Of a stretch of 64,000 nt of DNA, positions 1 through 8,809 are shown piece by piece. A model generated the notes under the pieces. That model was not told the DNA's origin. It did not search any database and worked only from the letters and a program-made list of their open reading frames with translations. Every line of letters begins with the position of its first letter. Positions within the stretch are counted from its first letter, which is position 1. The stretch is from contig NZ_QFFF01000002.1 of the NCBI RefSeq assembly GCF_003129465.1, forward strand, positions 248,001 through 312,000, in the 5' to 3' direction. Both the position numbers and the translations under genes were made by a program. Source of the DNA: Sphingosinicella humi (GTDB taxonomy: Bacteria; Pseudomonadota; Alphaproteobacteria; Sphingomonadales; Sphingomonadaceae).

Positions 1-657
1 CTGGCTCGTGCCGAGCGAGGCCAGCCGGACCGCCCGTTTCAGAACGCGAAGGCTCTCTTCATCATTGGCCGCAACAGCGGCGGCGAAGGGTTCGACCGCG
101 GGCTCCGCTTCACCCTCGATAGCCCATTCGACGAGGCCGATGCGGGCCGCCTCCCGCGCATCGATGATCTCGGCGCCGAACAGCAGCCGCGACGCCTGGC
201 CCGGACCGACGAGGGAGACGAGCCGGTACACATCCTCCTGGGGGTAAGCGACGCCGAGCTTAGCGGGCGTGATGGCGAAGCGCGCCTTGGGCCCGGCCAC
301 GCGAATGTCGCAGGCCATGGCGAGCGCGACGCCGGCCCCGAAACAGGCACCCTCGACCAGGGCGATGGTGGGAATAGGCAGGTCGGCGAGCGTGTCGAGC
401 CCGTGCCGCATCGCACGGCGGAAGGCAGAACGCGCCTCCGCGTCGTCTCGGAAGGAGTCGAACTCCGAAATATCGGCGCCGGCACTGAAGGCGCCGCCGG
501 GCGCGCTGCTGACGATCAGGGCTCGGGCGCCGGAGCCCACTGCCTCGTCCGCCGCAGAAGCCAATTGGAACCAACCGTCGATAGCTATGGCGTTAAGCGC
601 CGCGGGACGGTTCAGAGCTAGGCGCGCGGTGGCGCCATTTAGGGAAAGTTCGAACAT
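1..657 (-). CDS. Enoyl-CoA hydratase/isomerase family protein (C-terminus cut by window edge)
   Basis: Crotonase-fold enzyme, expected to hydrate or isomerise a trans-enoyl-CoA in fatty-acid or aromatic-acid degradation in the cytoplasm. The reading frame runs open from an ATG at 657 to base 1 (219 codons), so the C-terminus lies outside the window. Two oxyanion-hole segments are visible: GGAFSAGADISEF near residue 57 and EGACFGAGVALAMACD near residue 107. The family is usually about 250-260 residues, so roughly 40 residues are missing. The substrate cannot be read from this fragment. A second, unrelated crotonase lies at 39867-40616. The family is clear; the pathway is not. Confidence 0.85.
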   Translation of the reverse strand, partial: MFELSLNGATARLALNRPAALNAIAIDGWFQLASAADEAVGSGARALIVSSAPGGAFSAGADISEFDSFRDDAEARSAFRRAMRHGLDTLADLPIPTIALVEGACFGAGVALAMACDIRVAGPKARFAITPAKLGVAYPQEDVYRLVSLVGPGQASRLLFGAEIIDAREAARIGLVEWAIEGEAEPAVEPFAAAVAANDEESLRVLKRAVRLASLGTSQ

Positions 658-702
658 CGCCGCTGCTTGCCGCTCCGGAACGGCTTTGTCATCCGCGACG
701 AG

Positions 703-737
703 AAAAAAGGGCCGGGCGCGAATACTGGCGCCCGGCC
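703..737 (-). terminator. Rho-independent terminator downstream of ispE
   Basis: A perfect 10-bp stem (710-719 pairing with 728-737) with an 8-nt loop is followed, reading the minus strand, by six T residues (A-run at 703-708 on the plus strand). It lies 176 bp downstream of the ispE stop and upstream of the enoyl-CoA hydratase start, so it should separate the two minus-strand units. Confidence 0.75.
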
Positions 738-913
738 TCTGAAGGTGCATGGCGCTCGCCCCGGAGGACAAGGACCATGCGCGGATGTCGGCTCGTACGT
801 GCGAGCCTCGACCCGTCCATGACGGCACGCAGCAAGGCTCGTGCCACGACGGCAGGACGGGGCTTACGATGGTTAATCCGGCTCCAAATCTGTCCCGTCG
901 CGGGAAGACCGGA

Positions 914-1720
914 TCATCTGAGACGAGTCGCGAGCTGCCACCAGTCCGGGCGTTCGGCCGCTATGGCATCGTGCGCCGCGTCCCGCTCCACCACGGACTC
1001 GAACAGCGCGAAGCAGGTCGCGCCAGAGCCCGACATCCGAGCCAACCGCGCACCGCTCTGAGCCTTAAGGCGCTCCAGGACCTCCCCGATTTCCGGCACC
1101 ATCGCTAGGGCGATCGGCTCCAGATCGTTGCGGCCGGCCCTCCAGTCGTCCGGCAAAGGGCCGCGATCGATGCCGTCCCAGCCGCGAAACACCGCGGCGG
1201 TCGAAACCGCCTTGCGGGGATTGACCAGCAGGACCGGCATCTTGCCCAACCCGGTCTCCACTGGCTGCAGCCTGTCGCCACGCCCTTCGCCGCGTGCGGT
1301 AACGGAGCCGATGCACGCGGGCACATCCGCGCCGAGCGATGCCGCGAGCTCGGTCAGCTTCTCGGAGTCCAGATCGAGCGCCCAGAAGCGGTTCAGCAGC
1401 CTCATGGCGGCGGCCGCATCCGCCGAGCCGCCGCCAAGCCCGGCCGCGATCGGCAGGCACTTGGTAAGGCGCAGCGAGGCGCCTTTGCCGCCCGGCTGAA
1501 GAAGGCGTGCCGCGCGCAACACGAGATTGTCGGTCTCGTCCGACAGATCTTGGCGCATCGGCCCCTCGACGTGGAGCTCAAGCCCGTCGGCCGGCGCCAC
1601 CTCAAGCTCGTCGCCGTCCTCGCAGAAGGCGAACAGCGTTTCGATGCGGTGATAGCCGTCCGGTTCCCGGGAGCGAACGTGCAGCGCCAGGTTGATCTTG
1701 GCGTAGGCCCTTTCCCGCAT
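914..1720 (-). CDS. ispE: 4-diphosphocytidyl-2-C-methyl-D-erythritol kinase
   Basis: ATP-dependent kinase of the non-mevalonate (MEP) isoprenoid pathway; it phosphorylates the 2-hydroxyl of CDP-methylerythritol in the cytoplasm. The 268-residue protein has the GHMP-kinase start AYAKINLALHV and the glycine-rich ATP loop PIAAGLGGGSADAAAA near residue 92, plus a C-terminal MSGSGATCFALF segment typical of GHMP kinases. Length is slightly shorter than the usual 280-290. Its ATG overlaps the stop of the upstream TPR gene (TGATG), so the two are probably translationally coupled. Identification is firm. Confidence 0.95.
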   Translation of the reverse strand: MRERAYAKINLALHVRSREPDGYHRIETLFAFCEDGDELEVAPADGLELHVEGPMRQDLSDETDNLVLRAARLLQPGGKGASLRLTKCLPIAAGLGGGSADAAAAMRLLNRFWALDLDSEKLTELAASLGADVPACIGSVTARGEGRGDRLQPVETGLGKMPVLLVNPRKAVSTAAVFRGWDGIDRGPLPDDWRAGRNDLEPIALAMVPEIGEVLERLKAQSGARLARMSGSGATCFALFESVVERDAAHDAIAAERPDWWQLATRLR

Positions 1721-3567
1721 CAGGGCGAAGCGAGCGTGGGCGTCAGTCCCGTCTCGATCTTGGCCCGTAACCGCTCGGCATCCTCTTCCTCGGCGTAGAT
1801 CAGCGCCGCCTCCCAGGCATAGCGCGCCTCATAATGGCGGCCGGCGCTGTAATAGGCGTCGCCCAGATGCTCGTTGATCGCCGGGTCGGCCGGCTGCCCC
1901 ACCACCGCCTTTTCGAGCAGCGGAATGGCTTTGTGGACCTGGCCGTGCAGATAATGCGCCCAGCCGAGGGAGTCGGTGATTTCCGGGCTGTCGGGCTGAA
2001 GCCGGCTCGCCTCGGCTATGAGGCGCATGGCCTCCTCGATATTTTCGCGCCGTTCGAGCTGCGAATAGCCGAGATAATTGAGCACCAGCGGCTGCTGCGG
2101 CGCGAGCCGATAGGCCGCTTCGAGCGCGGCCTTGGCCTCGGGCCAGTTCCCGGCCTGATCTAGCGCGCCGCCCCGAAGCAGCCACAGCGCCCATTTGCCT
2201 TCCTCGGTGCCTTGCTGTTCCGCAACGGCCAATGCGCGGCCATAAGCGGCGGCGGCATCGTCCATCCGCTCCAACTGGCCATAAAGATCGCCGAGGCGAG
2301 TCCAGTCGGCGATGCTCGGCGGCCCCGCCTTCACCGCCGCCAGCGCCTCGTTCAGCGCGGTCTCGGTTTCACCGGCCGCGATCAGCAGCCTTATTCGCCC
2401 GTCGCTGGCGTTGGCGGCGAAGGGGTCGGTCGGTGCGACATGGCTGAGGACTTCCAGCGCCTCCGCCTGCTGCTCGCGCGCAGCGAGCAATTCGCTCGTC
2501 ACGAGCCATGTCTCGCTATTCTCGGGCGCGAGGAAAGTCGAAAGCCGCGCATAGGTGAGCGCCAGCGGCGTCACATTCTGGCGATGAAGATCGATGGCGA
2601 TGCGGACCAGCAGCTCGGCGATGCCGGGCCGGGCGCCGTCGATGGCGCCTGGGATGGGCCGTTTCGCTTTCAACAGCCGCCGCGCCGCAACGATCGGGGT
2701 TTCGTCTCCCTGAAGGAGCTCCGCCGCCTTGTCCCGTCGGCCCTGCTTGGCGAGCAAGGCTGCGGCGGCGATCCGGAGACGGCTGTCGCGACCGCCGGCG
2801 CCGTCCGCCACTTTCGCCAGCTGGGCGGCGCCCGCCTCCTTGCCCTGCGCCAGCAGGATCAGCGGGCGGTGCTCCGCCACATAGGCGGCAGCCAGGGGGT
2901 CGCTGCCCGCGGTGGCGAGGATCTCCATCGGATCGCCCTTGCCGGTCTCGAAAGCAAGCCAGGCGCGGAGCACCGGAAGCATGAAGGAGAAGACGTCGTC
3001 CTCCCCGATCGCCGTGACATAGCGTTCGGCGGCGGCCCAGTCCCCGGTTCGAACCGCCTCGGTCAGGAGGAGCATCCGGATGTCGGTGGCGAGCAGCCCC
3101 GCCTGTTCCAATATGCGGGCGGAACGCACGGCAAGGTCGCGATCCCCGGCCTCGACGGCTTGGGCGAGCGCGCGCGCCGCCAGCATCTTGTTCTCGGGGG
3201 CCAAGGAGAGGGCGGCGGCATAGCCTTCGGAGGCCCGGTCCAGCGCTCCAATGCTGTCGGCCGCCCGCGCCTGGACATAGGCGCTGAGGAGCGCATGGTC
3301 GTCGCGACTGGCATGAGACGCGGCGCCGAGAGGGAGGATCAGGGCGCCGGCGAGGACGCCATGGAGTCCGAGCCTACATATTGGGATAATTGGGTCCTCC
3401 TCCGCCTTCCGGGACCACCCAGTTGATGTTCTGGGTGGGGTCCTTGATATCGCACGTCTTGCAGTGGACGCAATTCTGGGCGTTGATCTGGAGCCGGGGA
3501 TTGCCCTCCTCCTCGCCCACAATTTCGTAAACCCCCGCCGGGCAATATCGCTGCTCGGGCGCGTCAT
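1720..3567 (-). CDS. Exported tetratricopeptide-repeat protein (start uncertain)
   Basis: A protein of about 550 residues made largely of helical TPR-type repeats; clear units include NYLGYSQLERRENIEEAMRL and a following SLGWAHYLHGQVHKAIPLLE. TPR proteins scaffold protein-protein contacts; the partner is unknown. The coordinate 3567 is the most distal ATG, but that would overlap the 3' end of the ETF-QO gene by 194 bp in another frame with low-complexity Arg-rich sequence. The convincing protein begins just after the ETF-QO stop (3374) with a hydrophobic signal-peptide-like stretch ending in GAASHA. No ATG, GTG or TTG is in frame there, so the real start may be a rare codon (ATT, ATA or CTG near 3330-3385). 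It is followed by ispE with overlapping stop and start. Confidence 0.75.
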   Translation of the reverse strand: MTRPSSDIARRGFTKLWARRRAIPGSRSTPRIASTARRAISRTPPRTSTGWSRKAEEDPIIPICRLGLHGVLAGALILPLGAASHASRDDHALLSAYVQARAADSIGALDRASEGYAAALSLAPENKMLAARALAQAVEAGDRDLAVRSARILEQAGLLATDIRMLLLTEAVRTGDWAAAERYVTAIGEDDVFSFMLPVLRAWLAFETGKGDPMEILATAGSDPLAAAYVAEHRPLILLAQGKEAGAAQLAKVADGAGGRDSRLRIAAAALLAKQGRRDKAAELLQGDETPIVAARRLLKAKRPIPGAIDGARPGIAELLVRIAIDLHRQNVTPLALTYARLSTFLAPENSETWLVTSELLAAREQQAEALEVLSHVAPTDPFAANASDGRIRLLIAAGETETALNEALAAVKAGPPSIADWTRLGDLYGQLERMDDAAAAYGRALAVAEQQGTEEGKWALWLLRGGALDQAGNWPEAKAALEAAYRLAPQQPLVLNYLGYSQLERRENIEEAMRLIAEASRLQPDSPEITDSLGWAHYLHGQVHKAIPLLEKAVVGQPADPAINEHLGDAYYSAGRHYEARYAWEAALIYAEEEDAERLRAKIETGLTPTLASP

Positions 3568-5023
3568 AATCTTTGAGGTTCACCTCGATCGGTACGCTCG
3601 CATCCTTGAGCGTGAGGTGAACGGGCTGGTCCTCCTCGTGATTGGTGTTCGACAGGAACACCGAGGAGAGGAGGTCGAAGCTGATCACGCCGTCCGGCTT
3701 GGGGTAGGCGATCGGCTTCGCCTGATCCTTGCGCAGCAGCGTCTCATTGTCGGGATGATGCTTCATCGTGAACGGAAGACCGATTTTCAGCGTCCGCATC
3801 CACATATCTGCACCCGCGAGGATCGTGCCGAGCGTGCCGCCGAATTTGGCGACCATCGGCTCGACGTTGCGGACCATTTTCAGCTCGTCGGCAACCCAGC
3901 TCGAGCGGAGATTGTCGTCATAGGCCTTGAGCGCATCCCCCTCGCGGCCGGCGGCGATCGCCTCATAGGCGGCTTCGGCGGCGAGCATGCCGGACTTCAT
4001 CGCCGTGTGGCTGCCCTTGATGCGCGGCACGTTGACGAAGCCCGCCGAGCAGCCGATCAGCGCGCCGCCGTCGAAGGCGAGCTGCGGCACCGATTGCCAG
4101 CCGCCCTCGTTGATCGCGCGGGCACCATAGCTGACGCGCCGGCCGCCTTCCAGGATCGCGCGGATCTCCGGATGCTGCTTCCAGCGCTGGAATTCCTCGA
4201 ACGGGTTGAGGTACGGATTCTTGTAACTGAGCGCGACGACGAAGCCGAGCGCGACCTGGTTGTTCTCCTGATGATAGAGGAAGCCGCCGCCCCAGGCATC
4301 GGTCAACGGCCAGCCCTGGGTGTGGATGACGCGGCCCGGCGCATGCTTGGCGGGGTCGATGTCCCACAGCTCTTTAAGGCCGATCCCATAGACTTGCGGC
4401 TGACTATTCTCGCCCAGCTTGAAGATACGCTTCAGCTCCTTGGTGAGGTGCCCGCGCGCCCCTTCCGCGAAGAAGGTATATTTGCCGTGCAGCTCCATCC
4501 CCGGCTGGTAGTCGGGCTTGTGCGTGCCGTCGCGGGCGACGCCCATGTCGCCGGTGGCGACGCCCTTCACCGCGCCATTCTCATGGAACAGCACCTCGGC
4601 GGCAGCGAAGCCGGGGAAGATTTCGACGCCGAGCGCCTCGGCCTGCCCGGCCAGCCAGCGGCAGACATTGCCGAGCGAGGCCGTATAGGTGCCCTTGTTG
4701 CTCATGAAGGGCGGCATCATCCAGTGCGGCATGCCGTATTTCGACGTCTCGCCCAGAACCCAGTGATGGTTCTCCGTCACCGGCACGGTAAGGGGGCTGT
4801 CCAGGTCCTTCCAATTGGGCAGCAGCTCGTCGAGCGCGCGCGGATCGATGACCGCGCCCGAAAGGATGTGGGCGCCGACTTCCGATCCCTTTTCGAGGAT
4901 GCAGACGGAAAGCTCCCGCCCTTCCTTCTCCGCGAGTTGCTTGAGGCGGATGCTGGCGGCGAGCCCGGCAGGGCCGGCCCCGACAATCACCACATCATAG
5001 GCCATGGACTCGCGTTCGCTCAT
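3374..5023 (-). CDS. etfD: Electron transfer flavoprotein-ubiquinone oxidoreductase
   Basis: Membrane-associated flavoprotein that moves electrons from reduced ETF (fatty-acid and amino-acid dehydrogenases) to ubiquinone. The 549-residue protein starts with the FAD-binding VIVGAGPAGLAASIRL motif near residue 10 and ends with a ferredoxin-like [4Fe-4S] domain: CPAGVYEI near residue 489, then CVHCKTCDIKDPTQNI near residue 523. Length and both cofactor sites match the family. ATG at 5023 is close to a region with a possible divergent promoter. Present with acyl-CoA ligase and enoyl-CoA hydratase genes in the window, it fits a role in beta-oxidation. Confidence 0.96.
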   Translation of the reverse strand: MSERESMAYDVVIVGAGPAGLAASIRLKQLAEKEGRELSVCILEKGSEVGAHILSGAVIDPRALDELLPNWKDLDSPLTVPVTENHHWVLGETSKYGMPHWMMPPFMSNKGTYTASLGNVCRWLAGQAEALGVEIFPGFAAAEVLFHENGAVKGVATGDMGVARDGTHKPDYQPGMELHGKYTFFAEGARGHLTKELKRIFKLGENSQPQVYGIGLKELWDIDPAKHAPGRVIHTQGWPLTDAWGGGFLYHQENNQVALGFVVALSYKNPYLNPFEEFQRWKQHPEIRAILEGGRRVSYGARAINEGGWQSVPQLAFDGGALIGCSAGFVNVPRIKGSHTAMKSGMLAAEAAYEAIAAGREGDALKAYDDNLRSSWVADELKMVRNVEPMVAKFGGTLGTILAGADMWMRTLKIGLPFTMKHHPDNETLLRKDQAKPIAYPKPDGVISFDLLSSVFLSNTNHEEDQPVHLTLKDASVPIEVNLKDYDAPEQRYCPAGVYEIVGEEEGNPRLQINAQNCVHCKTCDIKDPTQNINWVVPEGGGGPNYPNM

Positions 5024-5096
5024 TCCTCACTCCGTTTCGCCACCGTTCCTTCGTCGCAAACGGCCAACATCTCGCAGATAAGCGGCTATTTTTCCG

Positions 5097-5126
5097 TTGA
5101 CCACCCCGCAATAGCATGACTCTATA
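5097..5126 (+). promoter_or_regulatory. Candidate promoter for the 5134 gene, possibly leaderless
   Basis: TTGACC at 5097-5102 and TCTATA at 5121-5126 are 18 bp apart. A start site about 8 nt beyond the second box would fall at or next to the GTG at 5134, which lacks a Shine-Dalgarno sequence. This would give a leaderless mRNA. The -10 match is only partial. Confidence 0.35.
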
Positions 5127-5133
5127 GGGTGCT

Positions 5134-5862
5134 GTGGAGCGGGGAGGCGAACCCTATTCCCCTGCGGCCGCGGCAAGCGCGTTGCAGTGGTGGCTGGAGG
5201 CGGGCGTCGACGTCATGGTCGACGAAGCCCCGCGCGACTGGCTGCGCCCCGAGCCCAAGGCCCCGCCTCCCCCGGCTCCGGCGCCCTCTGAAGCGCGTGA
5301 GGAGCGGCTGCCCGATCAGCTCGATCTGTTCCAGGCGTGGCTCAGGGACAGCGGGACCCTCCCCTTCGCCTCTCCATCGGCCCCGCGGGTCTGCCCCTCG
5401 GGTGATCCCGCGTCGGGGCTGATGATCATGGTCGACATGCCGGCGACCGAGGACCGCCGCGATGGCGCCTTGCTGTCCGGCGAGGCGGGCCGGCTGTTCG
5501 ACCGCATGATGGCGGCGATCGGGCGCGACCGGGGATCCCTTTATCTCGCCGCCCTTTCCTGCTTCCGCTCGCCGGATGGCCGCTTCACGAGCGAGACCGG
5601 CCGCCAATGCGCCACGATCGCTCGGCACCATATCGGGCTTGCCGCGCCGAAGGCGCTGCTGCTGTTCGGCGATGCCTGTTCCAAGGCGTTGCTGGGACTG
5701 CCGATGGCGAAGGCGCGCGGACGCTGGCACGAGGTTGCGACGCATGCCGGGCCCGTTAAGACATTGGTAACCATTCCACCCTCTTATCTGCTCGATCAGC
5801 CGTCGGCGAAGGCTCTGGCCTGGGCCGACCTGCAGATGCTCGCCGAAGGACTGAAGCCATGA
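5134..5862 (+). CDS. Divergent uracil-DNA-glycosylase-superfamily protein
   Basis: A 242-residue protein starting with GTG. The C-terminal 140 residues have the layout of the uracil-DNA glycosylase superfamily: a first strand ending MIMVDMPATED (the position of the GEAPG motif), a central LLLFGDACSKALLG segment, RGRWHE, and a late TIPPSYLL in place of the HPS/HPA motif. The usual catalytic motifs are altered, and the four iron-sulfur cysteines of family 4/5 enzymes are not seen, so activity is doubtful. The N-terminal 85 residues are Pro/Ala-rich linker. It overlaps the next gene by ATGA at 5859-5862, so the two are co-transcribed. Family assignment is inference from the motif layout. Confidence 0.65.
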   Translation: MERGGEPYSPAAAASALQWWLEAGVDVMVDEAPRDWLRPEPKAPPPPAPAPSEAREERLPDQLDLFQAWLRDSGTLPFASPSAPRVCPSGDPASGLMIMVDMPATEDRRDGALLSGEAGRLFDRMMAAIGRDRGSLYLAALSCFRSPDGRFTSETGRQCATIARHHIGLAAPKALLLFGDACSKALLGLPMAKARGRWHEVATHAGPVKTLVTIPPSYLLDQPSAKALAWADLQMLAEGLKP

Positions 5863-7631
5863 AGCCCCTCCGCGCCCTGCTTTTGGCCGCCACGCTCACC
5901 CTCCCTGCCGCGCCGGCGCTGGCGCTCGACGTCAGCACCGGCCGCAGCGCCGATCTTCGCCGCGATGGCCCGTCGGTGCTGAGCGCTTCGGAGCGCAGCA
6001 ATTATCGCGAGGTCTTCGCCGCCATCCACCGCAGCGACTGGGCGGGCGCCGCGGCGCGCCTCGCCGGGATGCGCGACGGGCCGCTCCACGCCGCGGCCAC
6101 CGCCGAGCTGTATCTGGCCAAGGGTTCTCCCGTGGTCTCGATGGAGCAGGCGCTGACCTTGCTGAGGCAGGCCCCCTATCTTCCGCAGGCCGCGCAGTTG
6201 GGACGGCTCGCGCAAAGGAGAGGGGCGACGGAGCTGCCCGATCTGCCGCGGGCGCAGGATCTCGCCTGGGCCGGCAGCCAGCCTCGCCGCGCCCGCGCCG
6301 AGAGCGTGGCGACCGACCCGGCCGCCCGCGAATTGGATGCGCTGATCCAACCGCTTATCGTCGGCGACCGGCCGGCGGAGGCCGAGGCGTTGCTCAACGC
6401 GCATTCTTACGGCCTCAGCCCGGAGGCCCGAACCGAATTCCAGCAGCGCGTCGCCTGGTCCTACTATCTCATCGAGAACGACGCCGCCGCGCGGCGCCTG
6501 GCGGACGTCGCCCGGAGCGGCAGCGGCCAATGGGCGCTGCATGCCGCCTGGGTCTCCGGCCTCGCCTCCTGGCGGATGGGCGATTGCAACGCTGCCGCCA
6601 ATGCCTTCGCCCAGGTCGGCGCCCGCGCGAGCGATACCGAGCTTTCCGCCGCCGGTCATTATTGGGCCTCGCGGGCGGACATGAAGTGCGCGCGCCCGGA
6701 GAATGTCCAGGCGCGGCTGCGGCAGGCGGCGGCGCTCAAGGAAACCTTCTACGGCCTGCTTGCGGCCAGCGCGCTCGGCATCCGCACGCCGGGCTTTGCC
6801 GGGCTCCACGATTTCCATGACGCCGAATGGCGCAAGATCGCGCGCGAGCCCAATGTCCGCGCGGCGATCGCCCTGACGGAAATCGGCGAGACCAACCTTG
6901 CCGACCAGTTTATCAAGCATCAGGCGCGGATCGGGGGACGCGAGGATCATGCCGCCCTCATCCACCTCGCCGCCGACCTCAATCTCGCCTCAACCCAATA
7001 TTGGCTCGCCCATAACGCGCCGCGCGGCGCCCATGTGAACATGGCGGCACGCTATCCCACCCCGGATTGGCAACCGCCGCGCGGCTGGCGCGTCGATCAG
7101 GCGCTGGCCTATGCCCATACGCTTCAGGAATCCGGCTTCCGCACCGCCGTCACCAGCCCCGCCGGCGCCAAGGGCCTGATGCAGGTTCGGCCCGGCACCG
7201 CCGGCGACATCGCCCGCCGGCGCGGCGAGCCTTTCAGCCCGGACCAGCTCAGCGTTCCCGCCTACAATCTGGAATATGGCCAGAGCTATCTGGAATATTT
7301 GAGGAGCCACCACGGCACGGGCGGCCTGCTGCCCAAGGTGATCGCCGCCTATAATGCCGGTCCCGCCCCCATATCGGAATGGAACAGCCGCCGCTTCGGC
7401 GAGGGCGATCCTTTGCTCTACATCGAGTCGATCCCCTATTGGGAAACGCGCGGCTACGTGCCGATCGTGCTCAGAAACTACTGGATCTACCAGGAGAAGG
7501 CCGGCGACCAGCCGGTCAGCCGCCAGGCCCTGGTCCAGGGATTGTGGCCGCGTTTCCCGGGCCTCCCTGGGGCGACGGCGGTGCGCCTCGGCACCGGCGC
7601 CTCCCGCGCCGGCGCCCACGGCAGCGACTAA
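5859..7631 (+). CDS. Periplasmic lytic transglycosylase (SLT family)
   Basis: Cleaves the MurNAc-GlcNAc bond of peptidoglycan to form anhydro-MurNAc ends. The 590-residue protein has a signal peptide (LLLAATLTLPAAPALA), a long helical superhelix like Slt70, and a C-terminal SLT domain with catalytic Glu in LQESGF near residue 422, GAKGLMQVRPGTA, and AYNAGPAPISEWN near residue 499. Length fits soluble lytic transglycosylases. The ATG overlaps the stop of the preceding glycosylase-like gene (ATGA), an operon link with no obvious functional reason. Identification of the family is firm; the exact subfamily is not assigned. Confidence 0.92.
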   Translation: MKPLRALLLAATLTLPAAPALALDVSTGRSADLRRDGPSVLSASERSNYREVFAAIHRSDWAGAAARLAGMRDGPLHAAATAELYLAKGSPVVSMEQALTLLRQAPYLPQAAQLGRLAQRRGATELPDLPRAQDLAWAGSQPRRARAESVATDPAARELDALIQPLIVGDRPAEAEALLNAHSYGLSPEARTEFQQRVAWSYYLIENDAAARRLADVARSGSGQWALHAAWVSGLASWRMGDCNAAANAFAQVGARASDTELSAAGHYWASRADMKCARPENVQARLRQAAALKETFYGLLAASALGIRTPGFAGLHDFHDAEWRKIAREPNVRAAIALTEIGETNLADQFIKHQARIGGREDHAALIHLAADLNLASTQYWLAHNAPRGAHVNMAARYPTPDWQPPRGWRVDQALAYAHTLQESGFRTAVTSPAGAKGLMQVRPGTAGDIARRRGEPFSPDQLSVPAYNLEYGQSYLEYLRSHHGTGGLLPKVIAAYNAGPAPISEWNSRRFGEGDPLLYIESIPYWETRGYVPIVLRNYWIYQEKAGDQPVSRQALVQGLWPRFPGLPGATAVRLGTGASRAGAHGSD

Positions 7632-7678
7632 CCCTGCCGTCATCCTTCCACCACCGTCATCCCTAACCACCACGATAT

Positions 7679-7693
7679 GTTCTTGCTATGTTC
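7679..7693 (+). promoter_or_regulatory. LexA (SOS) box
   Basis: GTTC at 7679-7682 and GTTC at 7690-7693 are separated by exactly 7 nt, the direct-repeat operator recognised by alphaproteobacterial LexA. It ends 15 nt before the ATG of the radical SAM gene, where it would overlap the promoter. The same motif stands in three copies before lexA in this window. Confidence 0.7.
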
Positions 7694-7708
7694 TTATCAA
7701 AGGCGTAA

Positions 7709-8794
7709 ATGCGGGGCATGCCTCGCCCCGACGTACGCCCTGGCCGCGGCGCGCCCGAGAACCGGACGCCGACCCGCTTCGGCCTGGCGGTGCGCGAGGC
7801 GGACGGCGATTGGCTGGATGCGCGCGAAGAACAGGACGGCGAGCCGCCGCCGCTTCGGACAACGGTCACGATCGAGAAGCCGAAGACGATCATTGCCCGC
7901 AACAGTTCGCCCGACATCGGCTTCGACCGCTCGATCAACGCCTATCGCGGTTGCGAGCATGGCTGCATCTACTGCTTCGCTAGGCCGACCCACGCCTACC
8001 ATGATCTATCGCCCGGCCTCGACTTCGAATCCAAGCTGTTCGCCAAACCGAACGCGCCGGAGCTTCTGCGGAAAGAGCTGGGGAAACCCGGCTATGTCCC
8101 GCGTCCGATCGCGATGGGAACCAACACCGATCCCTATCAGCCGATCGAAAACCACTATCGCATCACGCGCGCCTGCATCGAGGTGCTGCTCGAGACCAAG
8201 CACCCGCTGACCATCACCACCAAGTCGGACCGGGTGCTGCGCGATCTCGACCTTCTCGTGCCGATGGCGGAGCAGCGGCTGGTGAGCGTGGCGCTGTCGG
8301 TGACGTCGCTGACGCCGCAAATCTCGCGCACACTGGAGCCGAGGGCGCCTTCGGCCCGCAAACGGATGGCGGCGGTGAAGCGGCTGAGCGAGGCCGGCGT
8401 GACGGCGTGGGTCGCGATCGCCCCGGTCATTCCCGCCGTGACCGACCATGAGCTGGAGCATATCGTCGAAGCCGCTGCCGAGGCCGGTGCCAAGGGCGTC
8501 TTCTACCTCCCCGTCAGGCTGCCCTTCGAAGTGGCGCCCCTGTTCCGCGCCTGGCTGGACGAACATTATCCCGACCGTGCCGAGAAGGTGATGAGCATCA
8601 TCCAGTCGATGCGCGGCGGCCGCGACAACGACCCCAACTGGTTCACCCGGATGCAGGGCTTCGGCCCCTGGGCGGAGCTGCTCCGGACGCGCTTCCAGAT
8701 CGCGGTCAGGAAGCATGGCCTCAATCAGGAAAAGATGAAGCTCCGCACCGACCTGTTCGAACCGCCCCAGGGACCGCAATTGCGGTTACTGTGA
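7709..8794 (+). CDS. PA0069-family radical SAM protein (spore-photoproduct-lyase-like)
   Basis: A 361-residue radical SAM enzyme. The [4Fe-4S]-SAM cluster motif CEHGCIYC lies near residue 80, preceded by NAYRG and followed by HAYHDLSPGLDFE, as in the PA0069/SplB-related family. Related spore photoproduct lyase repairs UV dimers; the role of the PA0069 branch is not established. A GTTC-N7-GTTC LexA box directly upstream suggests DNA-damage induction and hence a possible DNA-repair function (inference). It stands alone, and a large inverted repeat follows it at 8810-8883. Family assignment is firm. Confidence 0.88.
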   Translation: MRGMPRPDVRPGRGAPENRTPTRFGLAVREADGDWLDAREEQDGEPPPLRTTVTIEKPKTIIARNSSPDIGFDRSINAYRGCEHGCIYCFARPTHAYHDLSPGLDFESKLFAKPNAPELLRKELGKPGYVPRPIAMGTNTDPYQPIENHYRITRACIEVLLETKHPLTITTKSDRVLRDLDLLVPMAEQRLVSVALSVTSLTPQISRTLEPRAPSARKRMAAVKRLSEAGVTAWVAIAPVIPAVTDHELEHIVEAAAEAGAKGVFYLPVRLPFEVAPLFRAWLDEHYPDRAEKVMSIIQSMRGGRDNDPNWFTRMQGFGPWAELLRTRFQIAVRKHGLNQEKMKLRTDLFEPPQGPQLRLL

Positions 8795-8809
8795 GTGAAT
8801 GAGGCCTCG

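Noticed and set aside
738-913. Possible small gene between ispE and its terminator
   Set aside because: Only short frames without ribosome sites or sensible composition.
3464-5119. 551-codon plus-strand frame opposite ETF-QO
   Set aside because: Shadow of a gene with clear FAD and iron-sulfur motifs.
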